Assembly (NCBI GenBank): GCA_038503035.1
Contig: JAVSML010000041.1
Span: 328,746-392,745 of the forward strand
From: Crocodylus rhombifer
Lineage: Eukaryota; Chordata; Crocodylia; Crocodylidae
DNA: 64,000 nt
Direction of reading: 5' to 3'
The notes beneath the pieces are model-generated. The model had not been told where the DNA came from. It worked only from the letters and a program-made list of their open reading frames with translations, and did not search any database. The position numbers and the translations under genes were made by a program. This document shows positions 35,476 through 47,837 of this stretch, in pieces. How positions within the stretch are numbered: the stretch's first letter is position 1; each line of letters begins with the position of its first letter.

Positions 35476-36189
35476 TACCTCTCATTTCTTGCCTTACGAA
35501 TTCATTTCTTGGCTTATAAAGCAAGAATGCTCATTAGGCATTATTTGTGGTGAGGCTACTCACTTGCTGAACTAGACCAAGGCTACCAAATTAACTCATA
35601 TAAACCAAAGAACAGGCAGCCATGGCTTTTACTCACCACTAATCTAGATGGCTTCAAAGCAGCTTTCCAGAGCTGAAAACTAAAGCTCTGTATTTCATTA
35701 CCTATAGTTTCATAAGGCACATCTCAGTATTATACACTTCCATTAAACTTTAATTGATCATTAATGCTCCTAAAGGGTTTTTTTTTAACATTAGGAGTGA
35801 GAATAATTGAATTCTCCTTTTGGAAGTCAAACCTTCAAACACTTATAATAAATCAGATCAAAGTGAACCAAAGTTAATTTTTTTAAATGTTTGCACCGAA
35901 ATGAAAAACGGAAAAATTTCATTTCATCCAAGCCAAAGTGAAAGAACCTCAGGCACTCATAAACAAAGCAAAGCAAATGAAAGGCTGTCTGAGGATGAGA
36001 CTATAGGAGAACCAGAACCGTGTATTTTGGTGAATTTTCTATTGGTTCGGGGGTGGGGAATCAACCGTCTTTAGTCATGAACATGGATAAAGGTTTTGAT
36101 TCAGCAAGTTGCTATGAGCCCTCAGCTCCCATCCAAATCAGTTGAAGGTGGAAAAGTGTTCAGCACCTTGCAAGTAATCAGGATCTCCG
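35476..36189. other. no gene recognised
   Basis: AT-rich DNA with no supported repeat. Confidence 0.4.
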
Positions 36190-36470
36190 AGAATCACAGG
36201 ACCATAGGAAAGTTGGGCTGGAAGGGTCCCCATGAGATCACCTAGTCCAGCCCTGCTCAAGGTAGGTTCACCCCTGACTAAGCCATCCCAGTCACGTGTC
36301 TGTCCAACCTGTTCTTGGAAATGTCCAGGGATGGAGGTTCCACAACTTCTCTAGGTGGCTTGTTCCAAAACTTGACCAGCCTCAAAAGCTCTTCCTAAAC
36401 TCCAGCCTATATTTCCTCTGTTGCAGTTTGAGGCTATTATTCTTAGTCCTGTCCTTTCCAGGCACAGAGA
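36190..36470 (-). mobile_element. CR1 3' terminal fragment (copy L)
   Basis: The plus strand reads GGGCTGGAAGGGTCCCCATG, CCAGCCCTGCTCAAGG and TCCAGCCTATATTTCCTCTG, all reversed CR1. It is a diverged, 5'-truncated copy. Confidence 0.85.
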
Positions 36471-37369
36471 ATCACATCTACTTGCAAAGGGGCTTCCCAC
36501 CTTGGATTCATTCCCTAGGTTTCCAGTCAAAGTAATGTCAGGCATTGATGACCAAAGCACTTGCACTAGCTCAGTCCAAGATCCCATGCCTGGAAGTTTG
36601 TTCACACTGGAAACAACTTATAATTTCAACCCCAGGTGATTGAGCTTAATGGCAGAACAACTTGGTTTAAGTTTCTGGCATGTGTTATGCAGGTCAGCTA
36701 GATGATCACAGTGGTCCTGCTGACATTTAACTCAACGCAGCTATAAATGAGAAGCAACTTAACTGTATCTGATCATAATACTCAACACATATTTCAAGAT
36801 GCTTATGTGCCAAGGTTACCACCAAAATCTCGACTATTCATTCCCAACAACAGCCTATCAAATGTTACGGACGGTTGCCCTCTACAGGAAGCAAATATCT
36901 CTGCAACCATCCAAAAGTTTGGACTTCAAGGTTTTTTCTCCATTAAAGCCTCCATTCAATTGCTTCAACCAAATTGATCTTCTGGACCCATCCCTCCCAC
37001 AAAATGCATGGTGGTTTCTTCTGTATCCTACATCTGGGAGAGACACAGCAACCATAATACCTGTTCCTAGAGTAACGATGAGAAAAAACCATATTATGTA
37101 AGTATAGAGGACTAAGCAAATGGATTCAGATTCACTGTAATTTGTGGGGCTGAGTTGTTCATTTGTGGTAAATATTTCAATGGCCATTGGTGTTCACAAA
37201 AATATTGCCAAGCCTGAAAGTTAATTGAGGGCAACAACAACAACAATAACGGTTTTCCCAGTTATGGACTTTCCCACAGCACTCTGAAAATAACTAGTCG
37301 ATGAATACCCTCTCTTTTTCAAATGCTTATCCACCCACATGCTACAGTGTAAAGACTTCGCAATGTTTA
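36471..37369. other. no gene recognised
   Basis: AT-rich DNA. The chance frames of 100 and 101 codons at 36799-37187 lie on opposite strands of the same bases and lack domains. Confidence 0.4.
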
Positions 37370-37675
37370 ACATGCTCATATACTCTCAAAACATCCCCTA
37401 TGACCAGGGAGGTGTTATTCTCTCCATTTTGCAGGTGGAGAAGCTGAGGCATAAGACTACTAAAGGGCAGATTTTGAAAAGCACAGAGGTGTCTAACTCC
37501 TACTTACATCAATGGGACATGAGTTAGCCACCCAAATGCTCTTTTATAAGCTGCCCTTAAATACCTTTCACAAGGGCACATAAAAAGACTGAGGCAGAAG
37601 AGGGAATTGAACTCATGTCACCTGAATTAGTGCCTTAAGCACTAAACCACCTGCCTCTCACTACCACCACCTGAG
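37370..37675 (-). repeat. MIR-like tRNA-derived SINE (minus)
   Basis: The minus strand begins AGGCAGGTGGTTTAGTGC with box A and GAGTTCAATTCCCTC as box B. It ends near CTGCAAAATGGAGAGAATAA, the typical MIR-type tail. The middle is altered. Confidence 0.6.
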
Positions 37676-38624
37676 ATTTGCACCACTGAAAAGTGAAGCT
37701 CTTGCACACAGTTCCTTATTCTCACTGCTCTACTTCTTCCTATCTCCGGCTGACCTACCTGTTTAATTATGTATCTTGTCACAACAATGTTCACTGCATT
37801 CCCCCTTTTGAGGAACCGGGCTTGCAAACTTTGCATTTGGATGCACATGTAGGGTAGAGTTGACTGGATAAGTTTTTTATTCTCGTTGTGAAATGAACTA
37901 CGCTGAAGGGTTACATTATGACATGGATGAAAAGGCTGCTTCAGGGAATAAAGGGCAGTAATTTGGGAGTAGCTACGTTAAAGTCAATGAGAAAAACGGG
38001 CATAAAATGGATGTAAATAAGATGAAAATCAGACTACAGAACTCAATTGAACTTTTAGGTTTATCTCACGGGTAGCGAGGCTTAATAGTAGCAGGCATCT
38101 GTCTGTCTCGCAAGACAATAGCATTGCGTCATAAGGGAGAATGACTGAATGCAATTCCTAATGAAAAACAAGAATTTAGGAGTAAACATATGACTAAAGA
38201 TGGGGATTTGTTGTTGTCATTTTAAGCAAATGGGTATTTGATGGTTTAATGAACCAATTAATGAGTCATTAGCTAATGCAGCCCTGAAGGACAGGTCCTC
38301 AGCTTGCATAAATCAGTTCAGCACCACTTCACTGACTTCACCAGAGAGAGGTTGATTCCCAGCATTGAGGAGGTGGGTCTAAATTTGGATTTCAAAGCTA
38401 TTGTTTCACTTGGTACCTGGGATCTGTCCTTGCATGCGCTGCTCCAGCACAAAACTGAAGTACTGTGGTGGTGAACTGGACCCATCATGTTTGATAGTGA
38501 ACCAGGCTCAAAACCCTTTTTTTTAGCAAGGCGCTGTGCTTTCATGTGGTTTGAGAGGAATTATTTTTCTGAGCACAGAATGCCTATGCTTGGATATTTG
38601 TTGTAGCTGTGATAGAGGCATATG
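37676..38624. other. no gene recognised
   Basis: AT-leaning DNA with chance frames only. Confidence 0.4.
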
Positions 38625-38780
38625 TAGACAAAATCCATGGGGTAGAGGTGATATCTTTTATTAGACCAACTAGACAGTTGCAAAAAAAAAAATCTTTTAT
38701 TTGCAAGCTTTTGCAAACACAACATAAGGTGACCAATGGCAGGCAGGATGCTAGATTTTGCTTCTTTCTTCTTATGTCAC
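38625..38780 (-). repeat. dispersed repeat, short derivative
   Basis: It is the reverse complement of two separate parts of 39175-39520: the GAAGAAAGAAGCAAAATC part and the GCTTGCAAATAAAAGATTTT part, with the middle missing. It is therefore a deletion derivative in opposite orientation. Confidence 0.6.
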
Positions 38781-38813
38781 AGTTGAAGAAGAAAGAAGCA
38801 AAATCTAGCATCC
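38746..38813. repeat. perfect 28-bp inverted repeat (hairpin)
   Basis: Arms 38746-38773 and 38786-38813 are exact reverse complements around a 12-base loop. They start GGATGCTAGATTTTGC. A third, slightly changed copy of the arm lies at 39181-39208. Confidence 0.9.
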
Positions 38814-38814
38814 T

Positions 38815-39825
38815 GGATTCATTTTAAGAGCTAGTGGCATTTGGCAGGTTAAAAGTAAAGGCTATGAAGTAAAGAAGCACGGGATATTTAGGATGTGAAG
38901 GAAGAATAGAGAACTTTTCTTGGACTGAAATCCATGCTTTCTGGCTTGTTGGCAGCCTCTGCCTCCCTGAGAAAGCCACAGGACTTATCCGCGTCTCCTT
39001 CTGTATCATCAAGGACCTCATATAGGGATGGGGTGGACATCATCAACTCCGGCTGAGTTCAGGGAGTCATTGCATCCCTCCCATTCCTGCCCAAGCACAG
39101 GCAGACAAACTCTTGTGGTAGAATAAAAATATCTTTTATTGGACCAACTAGACGGTCGCAAAAAAAAAATGTCACAGCCTAGGAAGAAAGAAGCAAAATC
39201 CAGCATCCCGCCTGCCACTGGTCACCTTGAGGTAAGCAACCGGCTCCAACCTGTGTTTGAGCCTAACTGGCATACTTGCAGAGCAGCCTCTCTACAAATG
39301 AGCTTTCCTGCCCAGGGGGGACCATCCCAGCTTTTAGTTCTCCTATGCAATATGAAGTTTCATTTCTACCTGGGAGACATGTTGCAATCTTTGAGTTCTT
39401 TGCCTGAGAAAGGGCGTTTGGGCCCGAAAGCTTGCAAATAAAAGATTTTTTGGATTATTTTTTTTTTGCAACTGTCTAGTTAGTCTAATAAAAGATATTG
39501 CCTCTACCCCAAGAGTTTTGTCAGCCTGTGCTTAGCTAGGAATGGGAGGGATGTGATGACTCACTGAACTCAGCCGGAGTTGATGATGCTCACCTCATCC
39601 CTATATGAGGGCCTTGATGATAGAGAAGGAGACGAGGATAAGTCTGTGGCTTTATCAGGGAGGCAGAGGAAGTGAGGCAGAGGCTGCCAACAAGCCAGAA
39701 AGCATGGATTTCAGTCCAAGCAAAGTTCTCTATTCTTCCCTCACATCCTAAAAAATCCTGTGCTTTTTCACTTCATAGCCTTTACTTTTAACCTGCCAAA
39801 TGCCACTAGCTCTTAAAATTAATCC
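38815..39825. repeat. long inverted repeat, arms about 356 and 367 bp
   Basis: 38815-39170 is the reverse complement of 39459-39825, with a 288-base spacer. Long stretches match with scattered changes, for example CTAGTGGCATTTGGCAGGTT against its complement at the far end. It is either a DNA element with very long terminal inverted repeats or an inverted duplication of an older repeat. No open frame of note is present. Confidence 0.85.
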
Positions 39826-40417
39826 TTCTATTATGGAACGTCTTTTGAAGTTGAAAGAGGATTTTTTTATGGCAAAAGGGGGATTTTTTTCTCAATGCAA
39901 TTATCTTTTTTTCTCCAACTCTCTCTCTAGGCATGTGATAGTCTTCCAAATCTATGACTTGTAGAGGCAGCACCCACCCGAGTCATTTTATTGTCCAAAA
40001 ATTTGTTTGTGAAAGCACTGCTAAAGAGCTGAAATTGCAGCCTCCAGAGAGGGAGAAATTCCCACTTTCCTCATCTTGCAATGGGCATTTCAACACGACG
40101 AGGTGTAACAACCAGGTTCTGCATGCTGGAGGGTTGCAGCGCCCTGGCCATCGGCAGTGATGGCTCTCACGCTTGTGATGGCCTGTCACCAACCCCTAGT
40201 TACATGATTAGCCGGCAGGATTTGGCCACAAGCTGAAATGCAACTGACAGCGGCAACATTGGAAACTTTAAATCTGATCACCAGCACTACATGTTGTACC
40301 ACAGGCCAGGTGTAGTGCTAGTTAGAGATTATTGGAGGAGTAATATATTTCCCAAGCATATGTATTAATTAACTAGCTGCACATCACCTAGGTTCCACTT
40401 AAAAAAACTCCTTAGCC
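39826..40417. other. no gene recognised
   Basis: Mixed DNA with short frames. Confidence 0.4.
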
Positions 40418-40890
40418 ACGTCTACATGTGGCATGGATGTTTGGTTCCCCGGGGACAACCAGCAGCGCACACCTCGTGACACCGCTAGTTGTCCCCAGGG
40501 AACGCCTGTGCCACGCGCACTCTGGCACAGGGCAAGTTCTCCTGGGGAGGGGAGGGGAGGCTGGGACCAGCACTGGGCTGGCCCCAGCAGCCTACCTGGG
40601 ATCGTGGGGGCCTCTCGAGGCTGTGGCCGTGGCGATTCTGCCACGCGGAGCCCGGCTGGCGGTTGCAGCCAGGCTCCGGGTGGCCTGGCTCTGCTTTTGG
40701 GCGATGCGTGCTGTCCATGCCTGTGCTGCTCTGTTTTTTGTCTCTGCTGGTCTTTTTTGACCCCTGGATATTCAGGAGTCAAAAAACCCTCTGTACTGCT
40801 CCCTTGCTGTGCAGGGAACAACTGAGCAGACATGTCTGTGGCACCACGTACCACATGGCTGTGCTCATCTGGACATGGCCCTTGTGTCTC
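40418..40890. repeat. GC-rich MITE-like unit with internal hairpins
   Basis: The edges CACGTCTACATGTGGC and (complement) CCATGTCCAGATGAGC are loosely inverted. Inside are two hairpins: GTTCCCCGGGGACAAC (40444-40459) with 40488-40503, and TTTTTTGACCCCTG (40753-40766) with 40773-40786, each with one mismatch. The GC-rich open frames on both strands are probably chance. Confidence 0.5.
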
Positions 40891-41068
40891 ACCCAGCACA
40901 GGCAAGGTAGGCTCATGCTCTTCTTTTCCATCTACCTTTCCTTTCTGGTTCTCTTACACTAGCGCTGAGTTGCAATGACTAGGTTGCAAATGCAGCAGGG
41001 GATTGTTGAAGTACGGACCAGTTCTCTCCATTCGCATTAATGCATGCCAAACAGGAGGAACATGCCTG

Positions 41069-41645
41069 ATAGGGAGGTCGGGCTGGGAGGGACCTCACAA
41101 AATCATCTAGGCAAGCCCCCTAACTCAAGGCAGGATCATCCCTGACTAGACCATCCCAGGCAAGTATCTGTCTAACTTGCTCTTGAACATTTCCAGGGGC
41201 AGAGATGCTACAACCTCCCTAGGGAGCCTGATCAAATGCTTGACCACCCCCATAGTCAGAAAGTTCTTCCTAATCTCCAACCTAAATTTCGCTTGCTGCA
41301 ACTTGAGCCCATTGCACCTAGACCTGTCCCCTACAGCCACAGAGAAAAGCTCGTTGACAGCCCCACTGTAATCACCCTTCAGGTGTTTGAAAACTGTTGT
41401 TAAATCCCGCCTCAAGCTTCTCTTCTCCAGTCTAAATAACCCTAGCTATTTCAGCCTCTCTCATAAGTCATGCTTCCCAGGCCTCAAATAATTTTTGTGG
41501 CTCTCTGCTGGACCCTTTCTAATCCAGCCACATCCTTTTTGCAGTGAGGCCCAAAACTGGACACAATACTCTGGGTGAGGCCTTGCCAGGGCAGAGGGAA
41601 TCACCTTTCTTGGTTTGCAAGTGACACTCCTGTTAAAACGGGATA
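41069..41645 (-). mobile_element. CR1 LINE 3' fragment (copy M)
   Basis: Minus-strand frames (41415-41146 and 41664-41461) encode RDLTTVFKHLKGDY, KFRLEIRKNFLT and LARPHPEYCVQFWAS. Small deletions and a frame change break them. Confidence 0.9.
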
Positions 41646-41990
41646 TGCTGATCTCAGGTTTCATACTATTTTCTTTTCCAGCACGCCTGCACCAGATTCT
41701 CGGGTGGGAAAAGCAGCACTGAAGCTGGTGAATGAAATGCCACTGCTTTACAACAGCTAAGAACCTGACCCTAATATGTTTTGGGCTTAAAACAACCTGA
41801 CACTTTTCCTCAAAGGATGGAGCAGCAGCCCCACCTTCATATTTTTTACTCTGGTTTGCTTATTTCCAGCTTAAATGTTTTCCAAGACCAAAGCACAAAA
41901 CTAGCCGTCCCCTTTCTGGTGAAAGGGCAGAACCTCATGCAATTATCTGAGCTGTGGAAGAGTATATCATTATATTTTGCTGTCCTTTTT

Positions 41991-42700
41991 CACCAGGGTT
42001 CGGTACTTGGATGAGTGCTTTTTGCATCTTCAGCAATGATCTGGATGTGGGGTGAAAAGCACACTGGCAGCGTTCGCCGACAACACTAAGTTGTAGGGAA
42101 GTGCGGCCATGCATCAGGGTAGGCTGATGATCCAGGCGGACCTAGGCAGATTAGTTAGATGGGCGAACCAGAACCAGATGCTGTTCAACACTGAGAAGCG
42201 TAAAGTGCTCCACCTGGGAAGGAAAAATCCACAACAAATTTACAGGCTCAGTGGTGCTACGCTAGCTAGCACCACGCCCAGAAAGGACCTGGGGGTCATA
42301 ATTGACCATAAAATGAATATGAGTCACCGATGTGATGCTACAGTTAACAAAGCAAACAATATGCTGGCATGCATCAACCGATGCATCTCAAACAAAACTA
42401 AAGAAGCGATTCTCCTGCTCTACTCGGCATTGGTGAGGCCGCTGCTAGAGTGCTGCGTCCAGTTCTGGACGCCGCACCTCAACAAGGACGTGGAGAAGCT
42501 CAAAAGAGTCCAGAGAGGAGCTGCTCGTATGATTAGAGGCCCGAAGAGGAAGCCATACAAGGAAAGGCTGACAGATATGGGACTGTTCAGCCTAAAAAAG
42601 AGAAGACTTTGGGGGGATTTGGTGGCAGCTTACAAATATATCAAGGGAGAGCATCAGGGGCTAGGCGAACAACTATTCACCAGCGCGGTTGGCCTTGCTA
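41991..42700 (+). mobile_element. CR1 LINE fragment with long open frame (copy N)
   Basis: A 204-codon frame (42109-42723) runs from NTEKRKVLHLG through KDLGVIIDHKMNMS, ALVRPLLECC and LFSLKKRRLWGDL. Upstream, the GSVLG box and an altered ADDT box (FADN) are out of frame. The usual CR1 3' end is missing, so this piece is truncated at both ends. Confidence 0.92.
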
Positions 42701-43577
42701 TAAAGGAGTGCCCGGTTCTATAGGCTGGGCACACCAAGGTGTTCAGACACACACTCTATCCTGCGCTGTTGGATACAGGCATCGGCAGAATTAATCACAT
42801 GGGCCACATCTAACCTCAGGTAGACCGGACTGACTAAAACAAGAGGAGAGTTCTCTCGCTTCCTTCTTATTTGTACTCGGGCAGGGGGAAAGAAACCCAA
42901 AAGTCATATTATTTATCTCATCTAAACCAACTCAGCAAGAAAGCGCTCAAGCCCTGAGAAGCAGCAAATGCACCCCCAGGCATTGTGCTAGTAAGAATAT
43001 GCCAGGGAGGATATGTAGCACCTTCAGGCACTCTGCAGGTCATCCAGCTGATGAGATAGGAATGTAACCTCTCTGCGCAACTCGCCTGCAGCAGTGCAAG
43101 ACCCCGAGTGCTGCACTTGCTTGTTTACACTTGGATATGGTAGATGGGCCCAGACAAAAGGTTTCTGCCAGTGTTTACCATCATCCATCTCTATTAGGTT
43201 GGCTGCTACGTTGATACTTCCTAAAAAGGGCAGGGCGCAAGTGGTGGGGACACCTGAGACTTTCCTTGGACAGGGCTGGGCCTGAAGTACGCACAGCACC
43301 TGCTTCCAAGTCATTTATCATAGGTTAAAAGCTTATCAATATTGCTGACATTTGTGGAGATCCCTTGATTCTTGAGTGGTGGCCAAACTCCATTAATCTG
43401 CCATCGCCTCCTACTGATCTGCATTCACTGCTTCACACACGGTGACCTACAGGAGGCCTGGATCATGACAAGGCAGCCCCAATCTTAAGCATGAGCAATA
43501 CAAGTAGCTGTTTGGGGCCCAGTGCTTTTGGCCAACTCACTAGCGACAAGTAGACTGGGCTGCTGTGCCCAGTCTCC
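42701..43577. other. no gene recognised
   Basis: Mixed DNA between two CR1 pieces, with no exon supported. Confidence 0.4.
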
Positions 43578-44095
43578 ACAAAACACATCTGGAGTACTGT
43601 GTCCAGTTTTGGGCCCCCCACTATACAGAGGATGTGGACAAGTTGGAGACAGTCCAGCGGGGGCAACAAAAATGGTTCGGGGTGTGGAGCACATGAACTA
43701 TGAGGAGGGAACTGGGCTTATTTAGTCTGCAGAAGGGAAGACAAAGGGGGGATTTGACAGAAGCCTTTAACTACCTGAAGGGTGATTATGAAGAGGATGG
43801 AGCTGGACTGTTCTCAGTGGTGGCAGATGACAGAACAAGGAACAATGGGCTCAAGTTGCAGCAAGGGAAGTTTAGGTTGTATATTAGGAAAATCTTGCTC
43901 ACTAGGAGGGTGGTGAAGCACTGGAACAAGTTACCGAGAGAGGTGGTGGCACTTCCATCCTTGGAGGTTTTTAAGACTCGGCTCAACAAAGCCCTGGCTG
44001 GGATGATCTAGTTGGGGCTGGTCCTGCTTTGAGCAGGGGATTAGACTAAATGGCCTCCTGAGCTCCCTTGCAACCCTCATTTTCTATGTTTCTGT
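43578..44095 (+). mobile_element. CR1 LINE 3' fragment (copy O)
   Basis: It starts at CATCTGGAGTACTGTGTCC and ends at the CR1 3' terminus. A 103-codon frame (43700-44011) encodes LFSLQKGRQRGDLTEAF and KHWNKLPREVV. Same subfamily as copies E and P. Confidence 0.92.
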
Positions 44096-44614
44096 GTATG
44101 TAGCCTAACAGCTTCCTCCCAGATCTGTCCCACAGAAGCAACATGGGTCCTACCAAGGATAGAGCCAGTCCTGCGCAGATCAGATTCTGCTATTTTGTCA
44201 TGATTACCCAGGTGTCACTACAAGAGCCTGCCTTATAAAGGAAATCTTTGTTATGAACAAATCAAATCTGAGGATTAGGTCTGCTCTAATGTCCCAGGAG
44301 CTGCCAAAGGGTGTGGATTCAGAGCTAATTTATATTGGACAGAAACAAAACTAGGCAATTGTGAAGCTTGAGTATGTTAAGGAATGACTTGGGTCATTAA
44401 GTCTAGCGGTGAAGATATTCAAGTGGGACTATAAATAAAGCTGGCTGCAATTCAGGATTTCTATTCCAGAGACCAGGGTGTCAAACATTGAGATTGTTCC
44501 TCCCGGCTGTTAACATCCATCCAAAATGCAGCTGTTAAAGATATCTTCGTCATCTGTCAATCTAAGTGGGTTGCCCTTTCTGTATGTCTCCCTTCTCTGC
44601 TGCAATGTCCCATA
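44096..44614. other. no gene recognised
   Basis: Ordinary DNA between copies O and P. Confidence 0.4.
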
Positions 44615-45512
44615 GCGTGCACCCTCAGCAAGTCTGCAGTTGACACCAACCTGAGGGGACTGGTAGATATGCTGGAGGGTAGGACTAGGATTCAGAGTGA
44701 CCAAGACAAATTGGAGGATTGAGCCAAAAGGAATCTCATGAGGTTCAACAAGGACAAGTGCAAGGTCCTGCACTTAGGATGAAGCAATCCCATGCACTGG
44801 TGCAGGCTGGAGGCTGACTGGCCGGGCAGCAGCTTTGCAGAAAAGGACCTGGGGGTTACAGTGGACAATGAGCTGAATATGAGCCAGCAGTGCGCCCTGG
44901 CAACGGCAAACTGGGCTACATTGGTAGGAGTGTTGTCAGCAGATAAAAGGAAGTGATTCTTCCCCTCTATTCAGCACTGCTGAGGCCACATCTGGAGTAC
45001 TGTGTTCAGTTTTGGGCCCCCCACTACAGAAAGGATGTGGACAAATTGGAGACAGTCCAGCAGAGGACACAAAATGGTTCGGGGGGGCTGGGGGACATGA
45101 CTTATGAGGACAGGCTGAGGGAACTGGGCTTATTTAGTCTAGAGAAGAGAAGACTGAGGGGGGACTTAAGAGCAGCCTTCACCTACCTGCAGGGGCGTTC
45201 AAAAGAGGGAACTAAACTGTTCTCAGTGGCAACAGATGACAGGACAAGGAGCAATGGTCTCAGGTTGCAGCAAGGGAAGTTTAGGTTAGATATCAGGAAG
45301 AACCTTCTCACTAGTAGGGTAGTAAAACACTGGCACAGGTTACCCAGAAAGGTGGTGGTGGAAACTCCATTCTTAGAGGTTTTCAAGACCTGGCTAGACA
45401 AAGCTTGGGCCGGGATGATCTAGTTGGGGATTGTCCTGCTTTGAGCAGGACGTTGGACTGAATGTGACCTCCAGAGGTCCCTCCCAACCCTAACTTCCTA
45501 TGATTCAATGAT
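44615..45512 (+). mobile_element. CR1 LINE 3' fragment (copy P)
   Basis: A 156-codon frame (44953-45423) encodes SALLRPHLEYCVQFWAPHY, LFSLEKRRLRGDLRAAF and KHWHRLPRKVV. Upstream parts match copy E in the GACCAAGACAAATTGGAGG area but are frameshifted. It ends CTTCCTATGATTCAATGA. Confidence 0.93.
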
Positions 45513-47079
45513 TTTCAAAGGCCTGTAGAGCTCCTCACCTGCCTATTCACATCATCTCTTTTCATATGAAGGTTCCTCCACTACCAGCGATGCTGGCCTG
45601 AATAACCCACTTATCCATTTGTCCCAGAACAGCCTCCCTGGCCCCTGCCACTATACCTTGAAACTCCTCCCTACCTAACCATTCCCACCTCTGGTGTGTT
45701 GAGTTCCCTGCATACCACAATGGCCCAGAATGCCCCAAGCTGTTAATTTAACACCTGCTTATCAGCATCATAGTTGGGAGTAATTATTAATCATTCAGCT
45801 TAATTAAATCCTACATTTCTTTAAGCATCGCCTGTGCCCAAGTTCTTAGTGAGCTTTCACATCATGTAACACTTTCAAGAGTGCTTATTCTAAGAAAGAT
45901 GATTTGACTATAAAATTCCCTTCAAACTCCTTTTTCAATTAATTTTAATTCTAGTTAATTCAGTTATTTACTTGTAAACTCCTATAAAAATAACATTTTG
46001 GTTTCAAGAAGTGAGGCTGTAATTGAAAAAGCATCTAAGCATGTCCTTAATGTTAAGTATATATTAAAGTTCTTTAGTGAACTAGGAGCCAAGTACTGTA
46101 AATTTGGAAAGGATACTTGTTTTAACATAGGGCTAGAATCCCTGTTTTAGTTAGAAAACTCAGGCAAACTTTGCCTGGAGCCACGACCCAAACCTCTCTA
46201 GTTCCTCAATCCCAAACCGCACCCTTCCCAGAGTCAAAAAACCACCAGCCCTCCCTTCTCCAGCTACCAAAGCTTCCAGCCTCCTCCCTGATAAACTCTA
46301 CAAGGCAGTTTTATTTGCACAGGTAGAAGAAGTGAACAAGACAGATGGCAAACACAAACGAGAAAATGTAGGTACAGCAAGGCTACACGGCAGTTGTCCC
46401 ATAATTCATTATCTAATTGCAACCCCCAAAAATATTACCATTCCCTCTGCCACAATAAATGACTCAAGTTGATAGTTCATGTAAGCAGTACGTGTGCTCA
46501 TTCAAAATGTACCTGCTGGGCAGGGAGTTACCTGGTCGAATACACATCAACAATTTAAAACATGGGATCTCCCATATCTCCTGCCTTTCCTTTACCGAAA
46601 TGGCTTCAGAGACAAAATGCCTCCATTTTCATTTCACATCGTTTTGTTCTTTGCTCATTCGTGATTTCTGTGGAGCAATTTTTGAAAGTGAACTGCCTGA
46701 ATTCAGGTGAACGTTAAAATACAGGCTAACTTGTGGGCCCTATTACTCAAACCACAGATACAAATCCCTTATTTGTGCACACAGGCAGCCAGGCAAGCAA
46801 TGTGTTACTGAATGCATACATGGCCCTGCAGGAACCAGGCCTGCAAAAGAAGCACACCACCTGCTGAATTTTGAAAATGAACTCCTAAGCGTCCTGCTGA
46901 AGGGTGACGTAGCGCTCGGTGCACGCCCAGGCGTTCCAGAGGATACAACAATTCTTATACACACTTTCAGTTTCTGAGCTATTTAAATAGGAAAAAAATT
47001 AGGCTGCAGTGCTCCCTAGCGGACTGCTAACGAAACACTCATTTTCATCATTAAAAAAGTCACGGAAAGGGTGACAGAG
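45513..47079. other. THNSL2 3' flank, AT-rich, no gene recognised
   Basis: 45770-46100 is AT-rich, with several TTAATTAAA-like words and no recognised repeat. 46330-46720 has only chance frames. Regulatory DNA is possible but cannot be shown. Confidence 0.35.
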
Positions 47080-47617
47080 TCAGAATTCAGCATTGATTTT
47101 TATTTGCTGGGCTTTGGACAAAAGTTCATCCTTAGTACCAAGTGACTGTTCACAAAAAAAAAAATCAGTAGAGCTTGTTGTTATAACTTCAGTGATATTT
47201 AAAGGAGTTTCTGCTAGGAGCTAAAAGAAATGGGATAATAAGTAACGTATAACATTTGGGTCAGTTAATGATTAGTGTTTGTAAGGCGCTGTGGAGGCAA
47301 ATGTAAAGCAGCTTTTCATACTGATTAACAGGGATGAAAACATTATGATTTACGAGAGTTTAAATACGTTTCTATACATTTACAGTAAAACCCTATAAAA
47401 TCAAGAGATCTTTTCTGTAAGATTTTAAACCCATCCTACAGAAGTCTGCTCCCGTGCCAGGACTGTTTAGTTTGCTTTAAATGTGCCACGATGACTCTAA
47501 AACCTCTGAGTTTGTTAGCACTTTCCTTGGAAGAGAAAATAGCAGAAAGGGTAGGCACCATTAAGTCAGCCTTTCTCGTCATGCAAAATGGAACATCTCC
47601 GCACAGCTGCCCAGTGA
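47080..47617 (-). other. THNSL2: probable THNSL2 3' untranslated region
   Basis: This is about 540 bases from the stop codon to just past the first canonical AATAAA on the minus strand. It is AT-rich and I recognised no repeat in it. The extent is inferred only from the signal position. Confidence 0.55.
47099..47104 (-). terminator. THNSL2: candidate THNSL2 polyadenylation signal AATAAA
   Basis: AATAAA on the minus strand, about 515 bases beyond the stop codon. It is the first canonical hexamer I find downstream. Cleavage would be expected near 47080. Confidence 0.5.
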
Positions 47618-47837
47618 TCAGATGAACTCCTTCTGCAGACTTCTGCGCTTGGCAATAGCTTCTATTTTGTCTTTTACTGTTTTTGCCCAGTCCTCCCCTT
47701 TTGTCAGTGTGATGGACCTGGTCTCCATCTCTTGTAGAGCTTTTAGCTCAGGTGGCTCTTCCGGTACGAGTCTTGCTTTGAGTACAGCATCCTGGAACTT
47801 GGCTGCTGAAGCAGAGGCTAAGCAGCACCTGGGTGTA
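47618..47837 (-). CDS. THNSL2: THNSL2 coding exon 8 (residues 410-482 and stop)
   Basis: 220 bases including the TGA at 47620-47618. The acceptor is TTTTGCAG. It opens with [14 protein letters not shown], the conserved C-terminal motif, and ends in a variable tail (KEFI then stop). The frame stays open upstream of the acceptor for a few codons, but that part is intronic. Confidence 0.95.

Noticed and set aside
40399..40905. Open frames of 168 and 157 codons on opposite strands
   Set aside because: Both lie in a GC-rich MITE-like unit with hairpins, and composition explains them.
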